Counted from the stretch's first letter, positions 46,888-55,676 are shown. The stretch is 61,593 nucleotides of DNA from JBGCEZ01 sp045106735 (GCA_045106735.1 JBGCEZ010000072.1:1-61593), one strand, 5' to 3'. Program-made: numbers and translations. The notes: generated from the sequence alone by a model not told the origin.

Positions 46888-47460
46888 TCACTCGCCCCGC
46901 CCCGCCCGCCACGCCAACAAGCCGGACGTCGCCAACAAACCGAGCGTGGCGGCTTCCATCCACGCACCGATCGAGATCCCGGCCACATCGCGAGCCAACA
47001 GTACTCCGGTCGCGTGCCAGGAAATGGCCCGCACCGCGAGCACGCCGGTCAGCCCCAGGGCCAAGCCGAAGGCCGCGCGTTGGCGCCGGTGCGCGCCGCG
47101 CTGGCGGGCGATGAGCCCGGCGAGCGTCAGCACCGCGAGCCCGGCGGCCACGAGCCCACCGATCTGCCACGGTCCGCGGCCGGCGTACCACCCGCCATCG
47201 ATTGCGAACCGCCGGCCTTGCTGGGTCAGCCAGCCGAGCGCACCCGAGATCCGCAGCCCGCCAGCTCCCGCGACCATCGTCGCCAATCCGATCCAGGCCC
47301 ACGTTCGGCGACGATCCTGACCGGATCGATCCGTCCGACGACGATCCGGTGGCGGCCAGTTGCGTCCCGTTCGCCCGCCCCGCGCACTGCCGACCGCGGC
47401 GGCCAGAAGGCACGCCGCGGTCGCCATGTACGAAACAAGGAAGAGAGAGTCTTTGAGCAT
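46888..47460 (-). CDS. Five-helix hypothetical membrane protein
   Basis: The product is 190 aa from the ATG at 47460, with GAGG a few nt upstream. Five hydrophobic segments are visible: LFLVSYMATAACLLAAAVG, AWIGLATMVAGAGGLRI, QIGGLVAAGLAVLTLAGLIA, AAFGLALGLTGVLAVRAI and AATLGLLATSGLLAW. A basic loop (RRRTDRSGQDRRR) between the first two suggests the N-terminus is outside. I recognise no family. It follows the ankyrin gene by 44 bp on the same strand and is probably cotranscribed with it. Confidence 0.7.
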   Translation of the reverse strand: MLKDSLFLVSYMATAACLLAAAVGSARGGRTGRNWPPPDRRRTDRSGQDRRRTWAWIGLATMVAGAGGLRISGALGWLTQQGRRFAIDGGWYAGRGPWQIGGLVAAGLAVLTLAGLIARQRGAHRRQRAAFGLALGLTGVLAVRAISWHATGVLLARDVAGISIGAWMEAATLGLLATSGLLAWRAGRGE

Positions 47461-47504
47461 TCCGCCTCGGGCGTGGCCGGGGACCATTCGCCGGCGGCGG
47501 AAGC

Positions 47505-48947
47505 TTATCGGTTGCCGGTGGCCGCGGTCACGAGCATCTCGACGATCGGCTGCTTGCTCGCATCCTGAATCGGACGCATGCGGGCGACGCGGAGGGCGCT
47601 GGCCCCGGCGATCGTGCGGGCTCGGCCGCCTTCGGTCACGGCGATCAGCTTCTGGACGGTGCCGACGGTCCCGTGCTGGGCGGCGGCCATGAGGGCGGTG
47701 TAGCCCCGGCGGTTGACGATGTCGGGGTCCGCCCCGCCACCGATCAGCAGTTCGACGCAGCGTTCGTTGCCATTCATCGCCGCGGCAATGAGGGCCGTCG
47801 ACCCGCGGCGGCTGCGGGCATCGATCGTCGCCCCGCCTTCCATCAGCAGTCGAACGCACGCCGAATCGCCGGCCGCGGCGGCGGCCATCAATGCGGTGTA
47901 GCCGTTCGTGTTCACGGCATCGACCGGAGCACCGGCTTCGAGGAACGCTCGAATGATGCCCGCTTGCCCGCTGATCGCGGCCGCCATCAGGGGCGTCCCT
48001 TCGAGTCGGTTGCGAGCTTGGACATCGGCTCCGGCATCGAGCAGGGCCAGAACGGCCTCGATGCTGCCGCCGCGAGCGGCGTACATCAGCGGGGTCTCGT
48101 GTTCGTGGCAGCGGGCGGTGGCGACGGATCCCAATCGCAACAGCACGTTGACGGCGTCCGGACGCCCGCGACTCGCCGCGTGCATCAGGGCCGTCCGGCC
48201 ATCGGCGTCGATCGCGTCGATGGAGGCGCCGGCCGAGGCCAGGGCCCGGAGCGCTCCCAGATCATTTTCGGCCGCGGCGTAGCCCAGGGCGGTGCGGCCG
48301 CGTTCGTCGATGTGGTCCAGCTTCGCTCCGGCGGACGACAAGACGTCGATCCCGTCGGTGTTGCCGGCCCAGGCGGCAATGAAGATCGGCGTTTCGCCTC
48401 GCGGCGTCGGGACATCAATGTTCGCCCCGTGCCGGACCAGAACGCCCACGGCTTCCCCGCCGCGAAACGCCGCCAGGTGAAGCGGAGCGTAGCCGCGACG
48501 GTCGATGACATCGGACTGCGAACCGCTGAACAGCAGCAGCCGCATGGCCTCGACCTGTCCGGCCCACGCCGCAACCGACAGTGCGGTTCCGCCGTCTTCG
48601 CTGCGGAGTTCAAGATCCGCCCCGTAGGCCAGCAGTTCTTCCATCGACACGCGGTGGCCGTTGGCCGCGGCGTGCATCAGGGCCGAGTAGCCGCCGGGGC
48701 TGGTGCCATTGGGATTGGCGCCCGCTTCGAGCAACCAGCGAACTGTTTCCGGGCGACCGGCTCGGGCGGCGATCATGAGAGCCGTCATGCCGCGTTCGTC
48801 GGCCGCGTCCACTCCCCGACCGGCGCGCACCTCCTGCGCCACAACGTGCAGCTCACCGGCCCGGGCCGCCTCGTGGATGAGGTCGCCGTGGGAGGCTGTG
48901 CCGATCGCGAGGGCGAGCAGGGCCGAAGTCAGAAAGGTGGAATTCAT
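47505..48947 (-). CDS. Secreted ankyrin-repeat protein, 13 repeats
   Basis: The product is 480 aa. A signal peptide (MNSTFLTSALLALAIGTASHG) is followed by 13 contiguous ankyrin repeats of 32-33 residues, with the usual TALMxAAxxGxxxxVxxLLxxGAxxxxxxxxG pattern (for example YTALMAAAAAGDSACVRLLMEGGATIDARSRRG). The last repeat is truncated and capped by about 40 residues ending VEMLVTAATGNR. Ankyrin arrays bind other proteins; a signal peptide puts this one in the periplasm or outside. The ligand is unknown. It shares a likely transcript with the five-helix membrane protein. The stacked repeats cover almost the whole mature chain, with no enzyme domain. Confidence 0.92.
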   Translation of the reverse strand: MNSTFLTSALLALAIGTASHGDLIHEAARAGELHVVAQEVRAGRGVDAADERGMTALMIAARAGRPETVRWLLEAGANPNGTSPGGYSALMHAAANGHRVSMEELLAYGADLELRSEDGGTALSVAAWAGQVEAMRLLLFSGSQSDVIDRRGYAPLHLAAFRGGEAVGVLVRHGANIDVPTPRGETPIFIAAWAGNTDGIDVLSSAGAKLDHIDERGRTALGYAAAENDLGALRALASAGASIDAIDADGRTALMHAASRGRPDAVNVLLRLGSVATARCHEHETPLMYAARGGSIEAVLALLDAGADVQARNRLEGTPLMAAAISGQAGIIRAFLEAGAPVDAVNTNGYTALMAAAAAGDSACVRLLMEGGATIDARSRRGSTALIAAAMNGNERCVELLIGGGADPDIVNRRGYTALMAAAQHGTVGTVQKLIAVTEGGRARTIAGASALRVARMRPIQDASKQPIVEMLVTAATGNR

Positions 48948-49250
48948 CGAGCTTGATCCTCGAGACAGTGGGAAGACGCCGCCGGAATCCTCGCGGAGGA
49001 AGCGACGTCACACGGCATGTCGACCAACAGATGGGGCGTCTTCAGGTCCTTTCCGTCCGATACCGACTTCCGATCGTGCGAACCGTGCGGGCGGAGCCGT
49101 CGCAGGCCATACAGACGGAACTCGATGCGGCGTGATTGATCCGTCGTCGCTGTCCGTGACCGTGTCGAAGAAGATTCCGAGAACGCGCACGCAACCTTCG
49201 CCCCAGTCGCACAGGCGACACGGACCCTCACCGTCCGAGGGAGGCCCGCG
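48948..49250. other. 303-bp divergent gap before exopolysaccharide locus
   Basis: It carries the promoters of the ankyrin gene (minus) and the H1-tail/acyltransferase gene (plus); neither could be located by hexamers. A GGGAGG ribosome site lies directly before the GTG at 49251. No repeat or gene is seen. Confidence 0.5.
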
Positions 49251-51323
49251 GTGTTCGGTCGAGGCGCAATCCTCGCCGGCCGAAAGGAGCGGCACGGTGC
49301 CCCGTCATCTGGCCGCGAACGGTCGGAGAAGCGAGACGCCGACATTCCCGGGAAGCCGCACGTGCCCACGCCTTCATCTGCCGCCGGTCGATCAACCGCC
49401 CGAACCCGTTCCCGCGCGTCGGGTTCATCTGCATCCGCCTCCGCCGCCGCCAAGCGGTCGGCCAGATCGTCCAAGAAGGCCACCGCTCCGAAGAAGGTGA
49501 CGCGGAAGAAGACGGCACGAACCAAAACTGTCGCCGCGGCCAAGACGGTCAGCCCGCGCAAGAAGACCACGCGGGCCAAGACCGCGGCCACGCCCAAGGC
49601 CGCGGCCAAGAAGGTCAGCCCGCGCAAGAAGACGACGCGGGCCAAGACCGCGGCCACGCCCAAGGCCGCGGCCAAGAAGGTCAGCCCGCGCAAGAAGACG
49701 ACGCGAGCCAAGACTGCAGCCACGCCCAAGGCCGCGGCCAAGAAGGTCAGCCCGCGCAAGAAGACCGCGCGAGCCAAGACCGCGGCCACGCCCAAGGCCG
49801 CGGCCAAGAAGGCCAGCCCGCGCAAGAAGACCACCCGCGCAACGACCGCCCGCGCGAAGATCGCGGCCACGCCCAAGGCGGCGACCAAGAAGGTCAGCCC
49901 TCGCACCAAGACCACCCGCGGGTCGGCCACGGCAACCCCGAAAGCCCGGACGATCGCCGCCGCCGCAGCCGCCGCCACCTCCACGGCTGCTCCCACAGCC
50001 TCGACCGCTCCCAGCCCCAACGCCGCACCGGCCACGCCCGTGGCCGCGCCATCCGCTCCCGCCACCACCACCGCTTTGGCTCGCCGCCCGTCGTCGGCGC
50101 CGGGCGCGCCGGCCCTCGCCGGCTCGGGGCCCCGTCCCCTGGCCGCCGCCGCCGCGAGCAGCTTCGCCGACCTGGAGCACGCCCGCGATGCCTGGGACGA
50201 CTTGGTCAACCGCGCGGGCGCCGGCCCCCTGGCCGAGTTTGACGTCGCCCGGGCCCGCTCGCGGGCCGAAGTGCCGGCCGATGAGGGACCGATCCGCCGC
50301 CGGGAGATCCTGGTCGTCCCCGACGGCGATCGACTCCGCGCGGCCATGCCGATGACGGTCGAACGCGTCCGGGCCCCGTTCGCGCCCATGCGCATGGTGT
50401 CCGTCACCGGCGGCCGGCCGACCAGCTTTGGCGGTCGCCTGCCGTCGCCGGCGCTCGTGGATCCCGATCGGGCGGCCGACGCCTGGCGGGCCATCCTCTT
50501 CCACGCGGCCGAAGAGCTGAAAGCCGACGTGATTGAGATCAGCGGGCTGCCTGAGGACAGTCCGGCCTGGAACGGTTTGCACGCGATGTTCGACGGCTCC
50601 GGCGACGCGGCCGTCCCCGCGCAGGTGATGCGCGAGCGGAGCCAGGGAACGTGGGGCTCACTCACGATCAACGCCCGCGGACGCGGCGAGTGGAGCGATC
50701 AGACCGACGCGAGCTTCAAGGCCATCGATGACAGCCGCGGCCCGGTCGAACGCCGGGTCTCGATCGACCCATCGGAGGTGTTGACGGACGTGCACGAAAT
50801 CGATCGCCTGCTCGACGGGCGCGACGCCGCCCCGCTGGCCACCGCCGCCGGCGGGCCCGAGGCCCTGCGGAGCCTGGTCCGCGCGGCCCCCGCCGCCCTC
50901 TCGGTGAACTTGCGGGTCGGACGTTTGACAATCTCCAGGGCCGCCGCCCTGGTCTCTGGCGACCGGGCCGCGCTCCTCGCCGTCGGCCGCGTCGGGGGAC
51001 GCGACTGGGATGGCTGCGAGGTCGACCGGCTGGCCATCGCGGCGCTGCTCGAAGAACTCGGCCGACGCGGCGTCCGCCAGGTCTCCACCGGATCCGAGGG
51101 CCTGTGGTTCCACGGCCAGGCCCACACCGGCGAGCCCGCGCCCATGCGATCCATGCTCCTGTGCCCGGCTGGCTCGGCCGCGCGCGAACGGGCCCGGCTC
51201 TTCGAGAACGTCGCCGACACCCTCGGCCGGCTTCCCGCCCTCGGCCCGTTCGAACGGCTCGTCCAACGCATGCGTCCGTGGGCCGGTGTTGCGCCGGCGA
51301 ACGCCGTCCGCCTGGCCGCCTGA
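49251..51323 (+). CDS. Histone-H1-like tail fused to a CelD/BcsL-like acyltransferase
   Basis: The product is 690 aa from the GTG at 49251, chosen because GGGAGG lies 6 nt upstream. Residues 60-230 are Lys/Arg/Ala/Thr/Pro-rich and contain six tandem copies of a 22-residue unit, KKVSPRKKTTRAKTAATPKAAA, with the SPRK/SPKK motif that binds DNA minor groove in eukaryotic H1 and bacterial H1-like proteins. Residues 230-300 are Ala/Pro/Thr linker. Residues 300-690 look like the double GNAT fold of the CelD/BcsL (Acetyltransf_6) family: SFADLEHARDAWDDLVNR, LVVPDGDRLRAAMPM, DVIEISGLPEDSPAW, and a late region LRVGRLTISRAAALVSGDRAALLAVGRV. Such proteins occur in cellulose and other polysaccharide loci, which fits the genes downstream. 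Why it carries a DNA-binding-type tail is unknown. Confidence 0.75.
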   Translation: MFGRGAILAGRKERHGAPSSGRERSEKRDADIPGKPHVPTPSSAAGRSTARTRSRASGSSASASAAAKRSARSSKKATAPKKVTRKKTARTKTVAAAKTVSPRKKTTRAKTAATPKAAAKKVSPRKKTTRAKTAATPKAAAKKVSPRKKTTRAKTAATPKAAAKKVSPRKKTARAKTAATPKAAAKKASPRKKTTRATTARAKIAATPKAATKKVSPRTKTTRGSATATPKARTIAAAAAAATSTAAPTASTAPSPNAAPATPVAAPSAPATTTALARRPSSAPGAPALAGSGPRPLAAAAASSFADLEHARDAWDDLVNRAGAGPLAEFDVARARSRAEVPADEGPIRRREILVVPDGDRLRAAMPMTVERVRAPFAPMRMVSVTGGRPTSFGGRLPSPALVDPDRAADAWRAILFHAAEELKADVIEISGLPEDSPAWNGLHAMFDGSGDAAVPAQVMRERSQGTWGSLTINARGRGEWSDQTDASFKAIDDSRGPVERRVSIDPSEVLTDVHEIDRLLDGRDAAPLATAAGGPEALRSLVRAAPAALSVNLRVGRLTISRAAALVSGDRAALLAVGRVGGRDWDGCEVDRLAIAALLEELGRRGVRQVSTGSEGLWFHGQAHTGEPAPMRSMLLCPAGSAARERARLFENVADTLGRLPALGPFERLVQRMRPWAGVAPANAVRLAA
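49548..49910. repeat. 66-bp tandem repeat encoding H1-like units
   Basis: Units start at 49548, 49614, 49680, 49746, 49812 and 49893. The first five are nearly identical at 66-bp spacing; the fifth carries a 15-bp insertion and the sixth is diverged. They encode the SPRKK units of the fused protein. Confidence 0.93.
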
Positions 51324-51705
51324 TGCCCGTCCGGCAGGCCCGAACACGGCCGCCGGGACAGGGGCACGTCGGCTGAATACACCAAGCGGATCCCCGGTCC
51401 CCGCCACCGGCCCCGCCTCCGCCTCCGCTTCCGCCGCGGCGGCAGATCCTGCGCGGTCCACGGACATCGGTCCGCCCACCATCTCTCCGTTTCGGAACGC
51501 CCGCCCGCCCGCCATCGGCCGAGCGGGCGTTTCGTGCGCGATCCGCCGGCACCCCGCGCGGCACTCACATCAATCGGCGCGTTTGTGCGGTCTGCGCGGC
51601 CCAGGTGGACCCGGGGACGTGGTCGTCTTCGGCTTGGTGTGAAGCCGACACCGAATGGGTCCGATGGCACGGTCAGGAGACCTGGGGTCCGCCCCCCACC
51701 GCACC
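51324..51705. other. 382-bp gap between acyltransferase and Alg14-like genes
   Basis: It contains the terminator at 51496-51531 and then the upstream region of the Alg14-like gene. No gene or tandem array is seen. Confidence 0.6.
51496..51531 (+). terminator. Terminator after the H1-tail/acyltransferase gene
   Basis: A perfect 9-bp inverted repeat AACGCCCGC (51496-51504) with GCGGGCGTT (51523-51531) and a loop of 18 nt; one more T follows before CG. It lies 170 bp after the stop codon, so the acyltransferase gene is probably a separate transcript from the genes downstream. Confidence 0.6.
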
Positions 51706-52194
51706 ATGCCCAACACCCTTCCGCCAACCAATGATGCGACCAACCGCCGCCAGCGCGTTCTGGCCGTGGCGTCCGGTGGCGGCCACTGGGTGCAATTGAT
51801 GCGACTCCGTCCGGCCTTCAGTGGTTCGGACGTGACCTGGGTCACCGTCAGCGATGCCTATCGCTCGGATGTCTCGCCGGCCCCGTTTCGCACGGTGCCG
51901 GACGCGACCCGTTGGAACCGGCTCGGCCTGATTCGTCTGGCCGTCCGTCTCGCCTGGATCGTTCTCACCGTTCGTCCGGATGTTGTCGTCACCACTGGCG
52001 CCGCTCCCGGGTTCTTCGCGTGCATGTTCGGACGCCTCGTCGGCGCTCGCACTGCGTGGATCGACAGCATGGCCAACGTCGATCGCCTGTCCATGAGTGG
52101 ACAAGCGGCCGGGCGATGGTCGGACCTCTGGCTCACCCAGTGGGAACCCCTGTCGGACGGAAAGGGACCGCAGTACCGAGGAGCCGTGCTGTGA
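51706..52194 (+). CDS. Alg14/PssD-like glycosyltransferase subunit
   Basis: The product is 162 aa from the ATG at 51706 (a 17-residue longer start exists at 51655). The family opening is clear: RVLAVASGGGHWVQLMRLRPAF, matching the (A/S)SGGGHxxQL motif of Alg14 and PssD. Later come VLTVRPDVVVTTGAAPGFFACMFGRLVGARTAWIDSMANVDRLSMSGQAA, the Alg14 core. A hydrophobic stretch (LIRLAVRLAWIVLTV) may serve as the membrane-binding helix. Alg14 recruits the catalytic Alg13-like partner to the membrane; that partner is the next gene, overlapping by 4 bp (GTGA). The acceptor is expected to be a lipid-linked sugar of the exopolysaccharide. Confidence 0.9.
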   Translation: MPNTLPPTNDATNRRQRVLAVASGGGHWVQLMRLRPAFSGSDVTWVTVSDAYRSDVSPAPFRTVPDATRWNRLGLIRLAVRLAWIVLTVRPDVVVTTGAAPGFFACMFGRLVGARTAWIDSMANVDRLSMSGQAAGRWSDLWLTQWEPLSDGKGPQYRGAVL

Positions 52195-52817
52195 TCTTCG
52201 TGACCGTTGGCGCGCAGATGCCCTTTGATCGATTGGTCCGAACCGTGGATGCGTGGGCCGGTGAACGGCCCGAGCACCAGGTGTTGGCCCAGATCGGCAC
52301 CACCGGCTACAAGCCGATGCACCTGCACTGGACCGATCGCCTTGACACCGCCGCCTTTCGTCGGTGCTTGTTCGAAGCCGATCTCGTGGTGACCCACGCC
52401 GGCATGGGCACGATTCTGTCGGCCCTGGAACTCGGCAAGCCGACGATCGTCATGCCCCGGCGCGGCCACCTCCGGGAAACCCGCAACGACCACCAACTGT
52501 CGACGGCCCAAACGCTGGCCGCCGAAGACCGCGTGGCCATTGCCTGGGACGAACGCGAACTCCGCGATCGCCTCGAGTCCATGGTCGAAGTCGCCCCCCC
52601 GCCGCCGGTGCCGTCGCACGCGTCGAGTGAACTGCTCGCCGCCCTGAGCCAGTTCATCCGCGACGGATCGGTGGCCCCGATTCCGACCGCCGACTTGGCC
52701 CAAGACGATAGCTCGCTGCATCCGATTGCCCGCCTTCCGGGACGCGACCAGCCGATCCCGCCGCGCGTCCTTCCGCCGGCCACGATCCGCGGCCTCCGGT
52801 TCCGTTCCGCCGCGTGA
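52191..52817 (+). CDS. Alg13/PssE-like glycosyltransferase catalytic subunit
   Basis: The product is 208 aa from the GTG at 52191, which overlaps the stop of the Alg14-like gene. Motifs: MIFVTVGAQMPFDRLVRTVDAW, ADLVVTHAGMGTILSALELGKPTIVMPRRGHLRETRNDHQ, the C-terminal GT-B (GT28) half with its nucleotide-sugar binding HAGxGT and PRxxxxxExxxxHQ. The last 60 residues are a Pro-rich tail beyond the normal domain. Together with the preceding gene it would transfer a sugar from a nucleotide donor to a lipid-linked acceptor on the cytoplasmic face, as PssD/PssE do in rhizobial exopolysaccharide synthesis. The sugar is not predictable. Confidence 0.92.
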   Translation: MIFVTVGAQMPFDRLVRTVDAWAGERPEHQVLAQIGTTGYKPMHLHWTDRLDTAAFRRCLFEADLVVTHAGMGTILSALELGKPTIVMPRRGHLRETRNDHQLSTAQTLAAEDRVAIAWDERELRDRLESMVEVAPPPPVPSHASSELLAALSQFIRDGSVAPIPTADLAQDDSSLHPIARLPGRDQPIPPRVLPPATIRGLRFRSAA

Positions 52818-52927
52818 ATCACCGGCGCGATTGACGAAGGACTGCCGCCAGCACGGTTTGCCCTGGCACGCGGCCCGTCATCTCCCTCGCCAACCGCACC
52901 GCATTCGCCTGACCGACGCTCCCTCCG

Positions 52928-55354
52928 ATGGTCCCCGAGACGCTCATGGCTCAGCACGAACACACCACGCCCCCCGAGGTCGCTTCCGACCGACCGGACG
53001 CCGATGCGCCGCGTCGATACGACGGCATCATTTGCTTCGGCGGCGAGGACTGGTGGTACCACAATCGTGGCCACTACGACATGCGCATGATGCGTGGGCT
53101 CTCGGCCGACGCACCGGTTCTGTACGTGAACTCCATCGGCATGCGCATGCCCCGCCCCACCGAAGGCCGCATGTTCGCCAAGCGCGTGTCGCGCAAACTC
53201 CGCAGCTTGCGCCGCGGCCTCGTCCGCATCGATGAGCGCTTCGCCGTGCTCACCGCCCCGTCGGTTCCCGGCCGCGCCGCGGACCTGAGCCGCCCGTTCG
53301 TGGCCCGCTCGATCCGGCGCGCCGCGGCAACGATGGGCATCAAGAATCCCCTGATCTGGGTGGCCTGCCCCACCGCGGCGGACCTGCTCGACCGACTCCC
53401 GCACGTCGGCCTGGTGTACCAGCGGACCGATCGGTACGAAGACTTCATGGGCGTTGACGCCGCGGCGATCTCCGCCCGCGACCGCGCCCTGAAGCACGCC
53501 GCGGACATGGTCATCTACTGCTCCGGCAGCCTGCTGGACGACGAGACGCCGGACACGCCCGACATGCCGGCGGTGCTCGTTGACCATGGCGTCAACGCCA
53601 ACCGATTCGTCGCCGCCTCCGACCATCGTTCGGTCCACGGCCCCACGGCCGAGCCCGACGACATCGCCAGTTTGCCGCACCCGCGGGTCGGGTTCGTCGG
53701 CGCGATTGATCCGCATACGTTTGACCCCGAGCTCTTCCGCGGTGTGGTCGCCCGCATGCCGCAGGCAAGTTTCGTCTTGGTCGGCGGCAGCACCTTGCCC
53801 GAGGGTTGGTGCCCGGCTTCCAACTGCCACCTGCTCGGCCAGCGCGATGTCGACGCGGTCGCCGACTACATGGCCGCGTGCGACGTCCTGATCATGCCGT
53901 GGCGCCGGTCGCGTTGGATCGACGCCTGCCACCCGGTCAAGCTCAAGGAATACTTGGCCACCGGACGCCCGATCGTCTCGACGCCCTTCCGCGAACTCGG
54001 CCGGTACCCCGGACTCGTGCGCGTCGCCTCGAACGCCGACGGATTTGCCGACGAAATCCGCCAGGCCCTGGCCCAGTCGTTCGACGCGGCCCCCGGCCGT
54101 GATCGTGTGGCCGGACAGACCTGGCGCGACCAGGCCGACGCCGTCCGCCGCGAACTGGTGGTACGTGGTCTCGCCCCGGTCGGGATGCCGCTCCGCGGAG
54201 CGAACGAGATCGGCCTCGGCAATACGGACACGCCGATCGCCCACCAAACCGGACGCTTGGTCGCGGCCACCCTGGACGTGCCCCCGCCGGCCACCGACGA
54301 TTCGGCCACCGATCCGCACGTCCTCACCGGCCCGATCGGCCACGTGAACGCGGGCGCCTTGCCGATGCACGACACGCAACCGCGCCCGGCCGGCGACGGC
54401 AGCGTGGACCTGGTCCTCCACCCCGCCCGGCCGATCCACGAACTGCGCCTGCCCACCGGGGAGCTGCCCATCCGCACGGCGATCATCCTCGCCGGCGGCG
54501 TGTGGCCGACGCCCCTGCAGGAAGTTCTCGACCGAAATCCCGCCGACTTCTGGGTCAGCCCCGACGGCCCGGTGCTCGACGCCTGGATCGACCGGGTCCG
54601 CGACGCGACCGCGAGCATGCCCCACCCGCTGCCGGTCCGGCTGGCCGCCAATGGCGCGATTCCCGCGCCCTGGCCCAGCGGACGCCCCGATGTGCACGTG
54701 GAACAGGATCCCCATCCGTTCCGTGGTCCCGCCGGCGTCGTGGCCGATCTGGCCCGAGGCTTGCCGGAAGACCAGCACGTCATCGTCGGCGAAGCGGCCC
54801 GTTGGATCGATTGTTCGTTGAGCGCAATGATTGCCGACCACCTGGCGTCCAACGCGGCGGTCACGATCGCCCGCAATCCCGATGGCAGTCCGGCCGGCGT
54901 GTACCTGATCCGCGGCGACGCCCTCGCCCTGGTCCCCGTGGCCGGCTACGTCGACATCAAGGAACAGTGGCTTCCGAGCGTCCGGCAAGCGGGCCTGCCC
55001 GTGCTGGTCCACCAGCTCGACGGACGCGGCGCGATGCCGCTCCGCACGCGCGATCAACTGCTCGAAGCCGCCCGCGTGGCCCGGCGAGATCGACCGCGCG
55101 TCGGCCTGGGCCCCAGCGGCGACCCCGCCCTGGAACCCCTGCGGGCGGTCTGCCGTGGCGCGATCGTTGGCCCCGACGCCGGTATTTTCGACTCGATCAT
55201 CATGCCGGGGGCGTACGTCGGCCCGCGGGCCACGGTGATCCGTTCGATCGTCGGCCCCGACACGGTGGTCCCGCCGGACCACGTGCTCAGCGACTGCGTC
55301 TTCCACGCCGGTCGCATGCTGGCCGAGCAACCGCGCGGCTTTCGCGCGGCCTGA
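52928..55354 (+). CDS. Glycosyltransferase fused to degenerate nucleotidyltransferase and left-handed beta-helix
   Basis: The product is 808 aa (alternative start at 52946). Residues 30-420 form a GT-B glycosyltransferase of the TuaH-like type: GGEDWWYHNRGHYDMRMM, then VLVDHGVNANRFV, VGFVGAIDPHTFD, and CHPVKLKEYLATGRPIVSTPFRE, a donor-binding region. Residues about 495-735 resemble the NDP-sugar pyrophosphorylase fold: TAIILAGGVWPTPL sits where LAGGxGTRLxPL is expected, but the Arg and the later PKPLLP Lys are missing. VIVGEAARWIDCSLSAMIADH and YVDIKEQWLPSVRQAG keep the family frame. Residues 745-800 carry hexapeptide repeats (GAIVGPDAGIFDS, GAYVGPRATVIRS, IVGPDTVVPP) of a left-handed beta-helix. 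The transferase part is probably active, the nucleotidyltransferase part probably not. Confidence 0.85.
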   Translation: MVPETLMAQHEHTTPPEVASDRPDADAPRRYDGIICFGGEDWWYHNRGHYDMRMMRGLSADAPVLYVNSIGMRMPRPTEGRMFAKRVSRKLRSLRRGLVRIDERFAVLTAPSVPGRAADLSRPFVARSIRRAAATMGIKNPLIWVACPTAADLLDRLPHVGLVYQRTDRYEDFMGVDAAAISARDRALKHAADMVIYCSGSLLDDETPDTPDMPAVLVDHGVNANRFVAASDHRSVHGPTAEPDDIASLPHPRVGFVGAIDPHTFDPELFRGVVARMPQASFVLVGGSTLPEGWCPASNCHLLGQRDVDAVADYMAACDVLIMPWRRSRWIDACHPVKLKEYLATGRPIVSTPFRELGRYPGLVRVASNADGFADEIRQALAQSFDAAPGRDRVAGQTWRDQADAVRRELVVRGLAPVGMPLRGANEIGLGNTDTPIAHQTGRLVAATLDVPPPATDDSATDPHVLTGPIGHVNAGALPMHDTQPRPAGDGSVDLVLHPARPIHELRLPTGELPIRTAIILAGGVWPTPLQEVLDRNPADFWVSPDGPVLDAWIDRVRDATASMPHPLPVRLAANGAIPAPWPSGRPDVHVEQDPHPFRGPAGVVADLARGLPEDQHVIVGEAARWIDCSLSAMIADHLASNAAVTIARNPDGSPAGVYLIRGDALALVPVAGYVDIKEQWLPSVRQAGLPVLVHQLDGRGAMPLRTRDQLLEAARVARRDRPRVGLGPSGDPALEPLRAVCRGAIVGPDAGIFDSIIMPGAYVGPRATVIRSIVGPDTVVPPDHVLSDCVFHAGRMLAEQPRGFRAA

Positions 55355-55388
55355 CGGCGGCGCAACTGACATCCTGAGGCACGATCCG

Positions 55389-55405
55389 CCGGTCGCTCCG
55401 ACCGG
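55389..55405 (+). terminator. Hairpin after the glycosyltransferase fusion gene
   Basis: CCGGTCG-CTC-CGACCGG, a perfect 7-bp stem with a 3-nt loop, 35 bp after the stop codon. No T-run follows. Confidence 0.45.
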
Positions 55406-55462
55406 CCGCCGGCCGCGCACGCTGACGCGCGCAATCTGACGCGCCCGCGGCCACGCAATCGG

Positions 55463-55595
55463 ATGCCCAGTTGGACGCCCAGTCGGATGCCAACTGGACG
55501 CCCAGCCCGACGCCCAACCCGACGCCCAGCCGGATGCCCAGCCGGACGCCAGTCGATTGCTCGACCGGATGCTCGACCGGATGTGCAGCCTGACG
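55463..55595. repeat. 12-bp tandem array, about 11 units
   Basis: Degenerate 12-bp units with consensus CGGACGCCCAGC (variants CGGATGCCCAGT, TGGACGCCCAGT, CCGACGCCCAAC, CGGATGCTCGAC), with an occasional one-base slip. It lies in the non-coding region before the Wzz/BY-kinase gene. Confidence 0.9.
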
Positions 55596-55676
55596 CCCCC
55601 AGGGCCACGCAACCAAACGTGCTCCCGGACGCGCCCTCGCCAACGCGTCACCACGACCATTGAGAAACGTCTTGAC

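Noticed and set aside
49548..49910. 66-bp direct repeats as a possible CRISPR array
   Set aside because: The units abut without unique spacers and keep one reading frame; they are a coding minisatellite.
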